This document shows, piece after piece, positions 1-5,386 of a stretch of DNA of 5,463 nucleotides. The notes under the pieces were generated by a model. That model was not told the origin of the DNA. It saw nothing but the letters and a program-made list of their open reading frames with translations, and did no database searches. Made by a program: the position numbers and the translations under genes. The stretch is from Sulfurimonas sp. (lineage in GTDB: Bacteria; Campylobacterota; Campylobacteria; Campylobacterales; Sulfurimonadaceae). Location: contig DQSP01000297.1 of NCBI GenBank assembly GCA_015663215.1, positions 1-5,463 on the forward strand, in the 5' to 3' direction. Every line of letters begins with the position of its first letter. Position 1 is the stretch's first letter.

Positions 1-416
1 AAAAATACCCAAAACCACATGCGATGAAAAACGATAAAGCACTTTTTAAATACACTATGGATATTAAAAACGAGTACATAAAAAAGTCTTCGCCACTTTC
101 TAAAACTCTTTATGATGGCAAGATAAATGTCATACATAATGCTCTGGGTACGCATCATTTTATCTCTCGTGTTCAGGGAAACAAACTCAAAGCCAAAAAT
201 GAGATAAGAGTCGCTTCTATGTTTAAAAATGTCCCCGAAGCATTTTTAGAGATGATAGTAGTGCATGAACTCGCTCACTTTAAAGAAAAAGAGCATAACA
301 AAGCTTTTTATAAACTATGTGAGCATATGCAGCCCTCTTATCATCAAGTTGAGTTTGACCTGCGTTTGTATCTGACTCATGTTGACCTAGAGGGAAAACT
401 CAAAGAGTGGTGCTAG
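1..416 (+). CDS. YgjP-like (DUF45/M48-type) zinc metallohydrolase, 5'-truncated by the window edge
   Basis: The reading frame is open from base 3, and the residues before the first in-window ATG (KYPKPHA, then M at 24-26) continue the similarity that I recall to the middle of E. coli YgjP (the segment around RYPGTHDYATDKALYQYT). The true start therefore lies left of the window; the ATG at 24 is an internal Met with no Shine-Dalgarno sequence. Counting from that Met, the zinc site is HELAH at residues 81-85, followed by H91 (HExxH-x5-H), the arrangement of the DUF45/SprT-like metalloprotease group. The conserved stretches SRVQGNKLKAK (48-58) and HNKAFYKLCEHMQP (91-104) also match YgjP. No signal peptide or membrane segment is seen in this part, so a cytoplasmic location is likely. 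The physiological substrate of the family is poorly defined. The 3' end overlaps the convergent neighbour by 17 bp. Confidence 0.9.
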   Translation, partial: KYPKPHAMKNDKALFKYTMDIKNEYIKKSSPLSKTLYDGKINVIHNALGTHHFISRVQGNKLKAKNEIRVASMFKNVPEAFLEMIVVHELAHFKEKEHNKAFYKLCEHMQPSYHQVEFDLRLYLTHVDLEGKLKEWC

Positions 417-735
417 TTGAGATGTCTACAAGCTCAACTCTCTCACACTCTTTTTTAAAGAGTTTTTTGTTCTGAGCATCTTCTTCTGCAAGGTCGAGTA
501 TGTCTGCAAAGTCATCTTTATCAACTTCAAATGTATGTAGCTCTTTAAGTGTTTGTATCTTGATGACTGACTCATTTGGCTCTGCGTTTAGACTCAAGTT
601 TCTAAACCCTTTGGCGTATTCGCTTTTGATTATTTTTGCTATTTTCTCGTTTGTAAGTAGTTCGTTTAAAGACAACTCTTTGTTTAAGTCCGCTTTGCAT
701 AGTATTTTGTAAGTTACCAAGATAGTCCCTTTCAT
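400..735 (-). CDS. Small conserved-looking protein of unknown function (111 aa)
   Basis: I do not recognise a family. The start is well supported: ATG at 735-733 is preceded by AAGGA six bases upstream (plus-strand positions 742-746). The product is soluble and charged, with no signal peptide or membrane helix. It begins with a beta-like stretch (MKGTILVTYKILC), followed by a predicted helical, Lys/Glu-rich region (about residues 18-42), a second strand pair around residues 46-70 (NLSLNAEPNESVIKIQTL), and an acidic helix around residues 72-92 (DKDDFADILDLAEEDAQ). It ends in a polar tail rich in Ser/Thr. Codon usage and composition resemble the neighbours. The last 17 bases overlap the tail of the convergent YgjP-like gene, so its final codons are constrained by both frames. 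Other frames in this stretch are open but lack ribosome binding sites. Confidence 0.75.
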   Translation of the reverse strand: MKGTILVTYKILCKADLNKELSLNELLTNEKIAKIIKSEYAKGFRNLSLNAEPNESVIKIQTLKELHTFEVDKDDFADILDLAEEDAQNKKLFKKECERVELVDISTSTTL

Positions 736-799
736 GATTTTCCTTCGTTAATTTGATGATAAATAATTTATATGATATAATTACAATCAGTTGGGACAA

Positions 800-821
800 A
801 TGAGGAGCGCTAACTCCTCAT
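800..821. repeat. Perfect hairpin ATGAGGAG/CTCCTCAT inside the element
   Basis: Eight-base arms at 800-807 and 814-821 enclose a six-base loop, CGCTAA. The right flank on the plus strand is AAGCTTTT and the left flank read on the minus strand is TTTGTCCC, so neither side carries a terminator-grade T run. A further copy of CTCCTCA at 929-935 could pair with the left arm instead. This hairpin is more likely a recognition structure of the repeat element than a transcription terminator. Confidence 0.6.
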
Positions 822-827
822 AAGCTT

Positions 828-887
828 TTAATACAATCTTAATTCTAAGAAAACTAAAACTCTAACAATAATGAGAGCGACTCGCAT
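828..887 (-). pseudogene. 19-codon ORF inside the element, possible residue of a Y1 transposase gene
   Basis: On the minus strand, ATG at 887-885 is preceded by AAGGAG (893-898) with a 5-base spacer, the best ribosome binding site in this intergenic region. The ORF encodes MRVALIIVRVLVFLELRLY and stops with TAA at 830-828. The opening MRVA resembles the start of many IS200-like transposases, but no HUH motif or catalytic Tyr context follows, so it cannot be an active enzyme. It could instead be a very small hydrophobic peptide gene, since the sequence is mostly Val, Leu and Ile. The assignment as a remnant rests on its position between two matching repeat modules. Confidence 0.35.
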
Positions 888-1043
888 TGTTACTCCTTTA
901 GATTAAAGGCTGACCCTGTCCCACCTATCTCCTCACAGTGCTTTAACAATCATAATCGCCAACTGATAAATAATTTTACACTAACTTCTCAAATAAATTA
1001 AAAAATATGTCATTTTGCAATACAACTTAATCCTTATACTTCT

Positions 1044-1068
1044 TATCACTTAACACTTTTGTAACACT
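1044..1068 (+). promoter_or_regulatory. Three heptamers TA(T/A)CACT overlapping the receptor promoter, possible operator
   Basis: TATCACT (1044-1050), TAACACT (1051-1057) and TAACACT (1062-1068) lie in the same orientation. The first two are adjacent, and the second and third are 11 bp apart, about one helical turn. A related TTACACT is found at 975-981. The array covers the candidate -35 and most of the spacer, where a repressor or overlapping activator would act. Which protein binds is unknown; iron or metal control would fit the downstream genes, but the heptamer is not a recognisable Fur box. Confidence 0.35.
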
Positions 1069-1079
1069 GTTTTTATACT
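1050..1079 (+). promoter_or_regulatory. Candidate sigma-70 promoter of the TonB-receptor operon
   Basis: TTAACA (1050-1055, five of six with the TTGACA consensus) and TATACT (1074-1079, five of six with TATAAT) are separated by 18 bp. Transcription would start near 1086 and give a leader of roughly 30 bases. A T-rich stretch precedes the -10, as is usual in Campylobacterota, where the -35 is often poorly conserved. A second TATACT at 1035-1040 lacks a correctly spaced -35. Confidence 0.5.
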
Positions 1080-1114
1080 ATTTCAAAAATCAAAATAAAA
1101 AAAGTGGTATAAAA

Positions 1115-3166
1115 ATGAAAAAAAGTATAATCAACCTCTCTTTAATCGCTTCAGTTCTTATGGCTGACTCGGTTGTTGAGATATCTCCTATTAGTGTTAC
1201 AGCTACTGGTGTGGATGAAAAAGTTATTGAGCAGCCTTTGAGCATCGCGACAAAAAATGAGAAAGAGATACAACTTGACCAAGTTATATTTCAAAAAGAT
1301 TTACTGAACTCTTTGAGTGGGGTAAGAATTGAGCAGACAGGTTCTGTGATAGGACATATGACTTCTATCCGTATGCCTATGAGTACGGGTCCATATTATC
1401 TTTTTATGCAAGATGGCATACCTGTACAGTCAAGTGGTTTTTTTAATCATAATGGTTTAGCATACACGACATTTCAGTCGGCTTCTTCAGTAGAAGTACT
1501 TAAAGGTGCTGGAACTGCTCTTTATGGTTCAGATGCTGTGGCTGCAGTTATCAATGTAAAGTCAGCAAAGAAACCTTCTAAAGAGCAAGAAGTTTCTGTA
1601 AAAGGTATGCTTGGTGGTTATGGGTATGGTTCTACAACTGTCGAAGTAAGTGACACCATAGACGAGAGTAGTGCTTACAGAGCAAATGCTTCTTATATGC
1701 ATAGTGATGGTTGGCGTGAGCACACAAAGACAGATAGAGTAGAGGCAAACATCCGTTATGATCAGACGATAAATGATGAAAACGATGTAAAAATACTTTT
1801 TAACTTCTCAAAAACTGAGGCAGAACAAGCAGATAGCTTTAATGACTATGAAAATATCAAAAATGGCTCAACTGCAGCTAGTGATGACCCGAACTACTTT
1901 ACTGCATTAGAAAAAACAGAGGTGAAGCGAAAGTTTGATTATGCAAAAATAAGTGCTGAGTTTAATAACTACTCAGTAGATGATTTAGAAATCACTTTTA
2001 CTCCTTATGTGAGATATAATCGAAATAGATATGTAGCTACATGGGAGAAAAATCTTCCAAGTAATGATAATGAACTTTACACATTAGGATTTTTGCAAAG
2101 AAATACTTATGAAAAAAACTGGGGAAAAATAGTTTTTGGTTTTGATACTGAATATACTAAATCCTCGTTAAAATATAACCAAGATTTTGATTTAACAACA
2201 ACTGGATGGGGTGCTTCCACATTTACAAAGGGTTCATTGTACGACTATGATGTAGACTATCTAGCTATCGCACCTTATATTCATGTGGACTATATGATTA
2301 CAAACAAGCTCAAACTAAGTCCGGGACTTAGATATGACTACAATAGATATGACTACAAAAATAATCTTGCTCAAAACTCTCAAGATAGCTCAGGTACTTA
2401 CTACCGTCCCCAAAATAGAGTTGATTCATACGACCATCTAAGCCCAAAGTTAGCACTCTCTTTTATGCCACAAAAAGATTTAAACCTTTATGTTCGCTAT
2501 GCAAATGGGTTTAGAATTCCACAAGCAACACGACTCTACTCTGTTAAAGTAGGATATGAAAATATTGACTTAAAAGCGGAAAGCTCAAATACTTACGAGA
2601 TAGGAATAAAGAAAAGTTTTTCACAAAAATCTTTTCTTGAGTTAGCTGCTTACTATATGACTATAGAAGATATAATACTTAGAGATTCGGCTACTGGTGG
2701 ATATAGAAACGGTAGTTCAAGTATACATAAAGGAGTAGAAGCAACACTAAAGTCTGAGATAAGTAAAGAATTTGAGAGTAGTTTGAGTTACTCGTACTCT
2801 ATGCATAACTATAAGAATGATGCAACATTGGGCAATAATGAAATCTCAGGTGCTCCAAATCATCAAGCAAATGCAAGACTTTTTTATATTCCAACATACT
2901 TACATGGTTTAAAAATTATGGCTGAGTGGCAGTATGTAGGCGAATACTGGATGGATGATGCCCATACTATAGATAAGTACCAAGGTTATAGTATAGGAAA
3001 TTTAAAAGCTGACTATGAATACTCAAAAAGCCTGAGAATATTTACAAAATTAACAAATATCACAGATGAAAAATATGCTGTAAATGCTAGATATGCTTAT
3101 GGAAGAGAAGACTACACTCCAGCAGACCCAAGAACTCTTTTTGCAGGACTTGAGTATAGATGGTAA
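1115..3166 (+). CDS. TonB-dependent outer-membrane receptor, probably for an iron chelate (683 aa)
   Basis: The product is an outer-membrane 22-strand barrel with an N-terminal plug, which takes up its ligand using TonB/ExbBD energy. A signal peptide covers residues 1-17 (MKKSIINLSLIASVLMA, probable cleavage before DSVVE). A TonB-box-like stretch EISPISVTATG follows at 22-32. The plug spans about residues 39-150, with the family signature DGIPVQSSG (100-108) and SVEVLKGAGTALYGSDAVAAVINV (125-148 region). The usual Arg-Gly of the plug loop is replaced by IRMPMSTGPYY (85-95). The barrel shows alternating aromatic strands, a YEIGIKKSF segment in its last third, and the C-terminal signature LFAGLEYRW ending in Trp, as needed for BAM recognition. 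Length is typical for catecholate or similar siderophore receptors. The start ATG has only a weak site (AAGTGG, 1102-1107). The substrate cannot be read from sequence; pairing with a PiuB/FoxB-like protein favours a ferric siderophore. Vitamin B12 or another metal is less likely. Confidence 0.9.
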   Translation: MKKSIINLSLIASVLMADSVVEISPISVTATGVDEKVIEQPLSIATKNEKEIQLDQVIFQKDLLNSLSGVRIEQTGSVIGHMTSIRMPMSTGPYYLFMQDGIPVQSSGFFNHNGLAYTTFQSASSVEVLKGAGTALYGSDAVAAVINVKSAKKPSKEQEVSVKGMLGGYGYGSTTVEVSDTIDESSAYRANASYMHSDGWREHTKTDRVEANIRYDQTINDENDVKILFNFSKTEAEQADSFNDYENIKNGSTAASDDPNYFTALEKTEVKRKFDYAKISAEFNNYSVDDLEITFTPYVRYNRNRYVATWEKNLPSNDNELYTLGFLQRNTYEKNWGKIVFGFDTEYTKSSLKYNQDFDLTTTGWGASTFTKGSLYDYDVDYLAIAPYIHVDYMITNKLKLSPGLRYDYNRYDYKNNLAQNSQDSSGTYYRPQNRVDSYDHLSPKLALSFMPQKDLNLYVRYANGFRIPQATRLYSVKVGYENIDLKAESSNTYEIGIKKSFSQKSFLELAAYYMTIEDIILRDSATGGYRNGSSSIHKGVEATLKSEISKEFESSLSYSYSMHNYKNDATLGNNEISGAPNHQANARLFYIPTYLHGLKIMAEWQYVGEYWMDDAHTIDKYQGYSIGNLKADYEYSKSLRIFTKLTNITDEKYAVNARYAYGREDYTPADPRTLFAGLEYRW

Positions 3167-4500
3167 AAACATATAAGCTCCATAAGTTCTCAGGAATAAG
3201 TGCTGGAATAGTTCTCCTTATTCTCTCTATCAGCGGCTTTTTTCTTGACCATGACAAATGGAGCTTCCTCTACACTACTACCTTTAGTAGTGTTCCCTCA
3301 CACATTCTAAATGCAGACAAACGACTCTATAATGCATACCATGTAGATGAAGCAAACCCTGAGCATATCGTTGTAGGTAGTTATCGTGGTTTATTTGAAA
3401 GCTTTGATGGTGGACAAAAGTTTTTAAATGTATCAACTCTTCAGGTTTTGGTAATAGTCCCATTTAATGCGAAACTTTATTGTGCTACTTCAGATGGCGT
3501 TTACCTTTATGGTGAAAAGTTTGAAGCTCTTGCATTGAAGGGTGAGTACATCACTTCACTTAGTATTTCAGATGAGCTTATCGTGGCGGTAGAAGATAAA
3601 GAAACAATTATAACTCTGCAAAGAGAGACTCTAAAACCCATAAGTAGAAGTATAGTCAAGATAGAGAAGTCACAACTACAAGAAGAGATAAAACTCTCGC
3701 GTTTCGTGAGAGATTTACACTATGGGAGAGGGCTTTTTGATGGGGATATATCACTACTTATCAATGACTATGGAGCGATAGTATTAACTTTTTTAGCTCT
3801 GAGTGGCTATTTGGTTTGGTTTTTGATACAAAGAAAGAAACATGCTAAATTTACTCGAAGTCTCATCAAAACTCATGCAAATATTTTTGCGATTATCGCT
3901 ACCATTCCTTTAATCATATTAGCAATTACAGGAGTCTTTTTAGATCATCCCTCTCTGCTGGGAAAATTTATGAAGTCGGTAAGTATTTCACACTCAGTTT
4001 TGCCTCCTGTTTATGACTCCTTGCAAAGTGATATTTTCTCCATTGACTATGATGGTAAAACCTATAGAGTTGGTAATAGGTATGGAGTATATAAAAGCCA
4101 TAACCTTAAAGAGTGGCAACTAGAAAACAGAGGACTCGCTTATAAGATGATACGAAGAGATAAGACTCTGTATATCAGTGGAATGGGTGCTCCAAATAGA
4201 GTTTTTGAGGATGAAAGTTACAGAGTGCTACCTCACACTCCTCATATGTTTAAAGATGTAACTGTGAAAGACGAAAGCATAAAATACTTTGCAACTATGA
4301 ACAACAAATTACCTTTGCCAAATTTACATGATATAACACTATACTCTCTACTATTAGCACTACATGATGGCACTTTTTTTAGCCAATGGTGGGTGTGGAT
4401 AAATGACTTTGGTGCGTTTGCTTTAGTAGTACTAAGTATTACAGGGACAATTCGGTGGTATAAAAAAAGAAACTTACTTAGCCTGAAGTGTGAAAATTAG
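3160..4500 (+). CDS. PepSY-associated TM (PiuB/FoxB-like) inner-membrane protein, candidate haem-binding siderophore reductase (446 aa)
   Basis: Four transmembrane segments are visible: about residues 11-30, 203-223, 241-260 and 417-433. Large periplasmic domains lie between TM1 and TM2 and between TM3 and TM4, with a basic cytoplasmic loop (QRKKHAKFTR, 224-233) in the middle. The two halves are homologous. K-x-H then LDH occurs at H8/H31 and H239/H263; LHxG at H187 and H402; IND(Y/F)GA at 201-206 and 414-419; and SGxxxW-type endings at 215-220 and 428-433. LHKFSG and LHYG match the motifs of PepSY-associated TM proteins, in which such histidines bind haem in the siderophore reductase FoxB. 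The periplasmic parts look beta-rich and carry an Asp-box-like SFDGGQKF (81-88) rather than a clear PepSY domain. The start ATG overlaps the receptor's last codons by 7 bp, with AGGA 11 bases upstream, so translation is probably coupled. Reduction of imported ferric chelate is inferred from family and context. Confidence 0.8.
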   Translation: MVKTYKLHKFSGISAGIVLLILSISGFFLDHDKWSFLYTTTFSSVPSHILNADKRLYNAYHVDEANPEHIVVGSYRGLFESFDGGQKFLNVSTLQVLVIVPFNAKLYCATSDGVYLYGEKFEALALKGEYITSLSISDELIVAVEDKETIITLQRETLKPISRSIVKIEKSQLQEEIKLSRFVRDLHYGRGLFDGDISLLINDYGAIVLTFLALSGYLVWFLIQRKKHAKFTRSLIKTHANIFAIIATIPLIILAITGVFLDHPSLLGKFMKSVSISHSVLPPVYDSLQSDIFSIDYDGKTYRVGNRYGVYKSHNLKEWQLENRGLAYKMIRRDKTLYISGMGAPNRVFEDESYRVLPHTPHMFKDVTVKDESIKYFATMNNKLPLPNLHDITLYSLLLALHDGTFFSQWWVWINDFGAFALVVLSITGTIRWYKKRNLLSLKCEN

Positions 4501-4528
4501 CACTCCCACTCCTTACTTTTTAATCACT

Positions 4529-5304
4529 TTATAAAATAAGCTCATACTTTACACTTCTCCCGGCTGTTCCTTCTATCTGTTGAATGTACTTGTATTTAAC
4601 TAAATCTTGTATATCCCTAAACGCAGTTGGTTTTGAAACCTTTGTCATATTCATATATTTTTTAGTACTCAAGCCACCTTCAAACTCATCTTTAAAATAC
4701 TCTAAAAGCTTGTTGAGCACTTTAATTTGTCTAGAATTAAGTTCTTCTTGGTTTACCCTGTTCCAAAACTTTGCTTTTTGAACAACTATATCTACTTTAT
4801 TAAGTCCTAAGTCAACTGAATGTTTTAAAGTTTTAATATGCCATTGTATCAATTTTGTAAAATCATATTCTCTATTATAAAGAAGATTCTGACTCATCTC
4901 TAAAGCTTCATAATAGCCTTTCTTATCTAGCTGTATCGCTGAAGAGATAGAAAAATACTTATATTCTAAATTTGTATTTTTTGAAAGTATATAATCGGCA
5001 ATCACACGCGCAATTCTTCCATTACAATCATCATAAGGATGTATACTAACAAACCATAAGTGAGCTTTTGCACTTTTTATATATATGTTTTGAGTGTTAT
5101 ATTTATATATTCTAGCAGTGTTTCCATATCATCATATGTACGAAATTTTCCGACATCAATATCTTTTAGTAAAGAGGAGTATCCTCCTATAAATAGGGAA
5201 GTATGCCATTTATGTAGTCGCTCTAAGGTTAAAGGTTCATGGTTGAGATTACTGTCAATGAGCAAAGAAGTAAGTGAGTCAGTGGAGTGGTAACCTAAAT
5301 TCAT
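4529..5304 (-). pseudogene. Decayed Fic-family (Fic/DOC, AMPylase-type) gene with frameshift and truncated N-terminus
   Basis: Intact relatives transfer AMP or a similar group to a target protein side chain. Two frames make up this gene. The first (5304 to 5077) encodes about 75 residues typical of the pre-catalytic part (PLTLERLHKWHTSLF, then VGKFRTYDD). The second, open from 5128 to 4529, contains AKAHLWFVSIHPYDDCNGRIAR, then a helical region and a C-terminal winged helix (STKKYMNMTKVSKPTAFRDI onward, last 50 residues). Removing one TA from the (TA)4 tract at 5078-5085 joins them as TYI-KSAKAH, giving about 257 residues against roughly 350-380 in the family. The N-terminal region with the usual inhibitory motif is absent. 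The flap segment between FRTYDD and METLLEY is missing. The first Gly of HPFDDGNGR is Cys. No Shine-Dalgarno sequence precedes the ATG, and an in-frame stop lies at 5316-5314. It is almost certainly inactive. Confidence 0.88.
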
Positions 5305-5308
5305 ACTA

Positions 5309-5324
5309 AGAATTTAACAATTCT
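5309..5324. repeat. Short AT-rich inverted repeat AGAATT-TAAC-AATTCT
   Basis: Perfect six-base arms (5309-5314 and 5319-5324) enclose a four-base loop. The repeat lies between the truncated start of the fic remnant and the small rightward ORF at 5354. CTAAG occurs at 5306-5310 and 5323-5327. It could mark the end of an inserted element, but AT-rich inverted repeats of this size also arise by chance. Confidence 0.3.
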
Positions 5325-5353
5325 AAGTTAAAATAAAATGAATAAGGGAAATC

Positions 5354-5386
5354 ATGAAAAACAGTAAATTTAGTAAAGAGTTTTAA
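5354..5386 (+). pseudogene. 10-codon ORF resembling the start of an IS3-family orfA, probable IS remnant
   Basis: ATG at 5354 is preceded by AAGGGA (5344-5349) at a good distance. The ORF reads MKNSKFSKEF and stops at TAA 5384-5386. The pattern M-K-x-[SK]-x-[FY]-[ST]-x-EF is the usual opening of IS3-family OrfA transposases, whose next residues (K-x-x-x-V) are missing here. The preceding 50 bases, including the inverted repeat at 5309-5324, are about the length expected between an IS3 end and orfA. The stop overlaps the stop codon of the leftward gene on the other strand. Ten residues are little evidence, so chance similarity or a small peptide gene cannot be excluded. Confidence 0.35.

Larger units (their letters stand above)
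786..967 (-). mobile_element. Candidate REP/IS200-like (Y1 transposase) shell: 182-bp inverted-repeat element with coding core lost
   Basis: The block is bounded by a perfect 9-bp inverted repeat, ATCAGTTGG (786-794) and CCAACTGAT (959-967). Inside lies TGGGACA (792-798) with TGTCCCA (917-923), and a perfect 8-bp-arm hairpin ATGAGGAG/CTCCTCAT (800-807, 814-821). A third copy of CTCCTCA is at 929-935, so both ends carry GAGGAG next to GGGACA. Further hairpins are TAACAAT...ATTGTTA (863-892) and CTTTA-GAT-TAAAG (896-908). Read on the minus strand, the end module GTGGGACAGGGTCAGCC is followed by AAAGGAG and an ATG, a layout I associate with REP-associated tyrosine (Y1) transposase units. The downstream module then follows almost at once, as if the transposase body had been deleted. 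A structured non-coding RNA is the main alternative. Confidence 0.45.
757..976. repeat. 13-bp direct repeat TGATAAATAATTT flanking the inverted-repeat element
   Basis: TGATAAATAATTT occurs at 757-769 and again at 964-976, one copy on each side of the block at 786-967. The right copy overlaps the last four bases of the block's terminal inverted repeat. The left copy sits in the leader of the leftward gene and partly overlaps a palindrome at 759-771. The copies could be remnants of a duplicated insertion region, or two binding sites for an AT-preferring regulator. Similarity to the Fur consensus is weak. The exact match is seen directly; its role is inferred. Confidence 0.5.
736..1114. other. 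379-bp intergenic region between a leftward gene and the receptor operon
   Basis: This region separates two divergently transcribed units. Its left edge (736-785) is the very AT-rich leader and promoter of the leftward gene, with a 13-bp palindrome ATAAATAATTTAT at 759-771. The middle (786-967) is a block of locally higher GC, dense in inverted repeats, described separately. The right edge (968-1114) is the leader and promoter of the TonB-receptor gene. No tRNA, rRNA or recognised riboswitch is seen. The only ORF with a convincing ribosome binding site is the 19-codon one at 828-887 on the minus strand. Confidence 0.7.

Noticed and set aside
24..26. ATG at 24 as the true start of the YgjP-like gene
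   Set aside because: The frame is open to the window edge, residues upstream continue the family similarity, and there is no ribosome binding site.
500..712. Open plus-strand frame opposite the 111-residue gene
   Set aside because: Lies wholly antisense to a frame with a good ribosome binding site; low-complexity Ser/Leu/Phe product typical of an antisense shadow.
757..771. Fur box
   Set aside because: Matches only about 9 of 14 informative positions of the 7-1-7 Fur consensus by eye, in DNA so AT-rich that this carries little weight.
602..799. Minus-strand frame of 65 codons overlapping the same gene
   Set aside because: Has no ribosome binding site, overlaps the better-supported gene in another frame, and gives a Lys/Arg/Asn-rich product without recognisable features.
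800..821. Hairpin as an intrinsic terminator
   Set aside because: Only short T runs follow on either strand, and no gene ends into it in a sensible position.
786..967. Cobalamin or other known riboswitch ahead of the TonB receptor
   Set aside because: Although GTCCC and GCC strings are present, the B12-box and the conserved core of cobalamin riboswitches are not seen on either strand, and the block has transposon-like terminal repeats.
4501..4528. Terminator between the convergent membrane-protein gene and fic remnant
   Set aside because: Only a weak AGTG/CACT pairing and a tandem CACTCC; no stable stem with a T run.
5003..5005. GTG at 5005 as the start of a separate gene
   Set aside because: This Val codon lies inside the Fic motif region; the same frame upstream encodes the motif itself, so it is internal to the broken fic gene.
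5060..5293. Plus-strand frame of 77 codons
   Set aside because: Antisense to the recognisable Fic coding sequence, with no ribosome binding site. The same applies to the plus-strand frame at 4584-4781.
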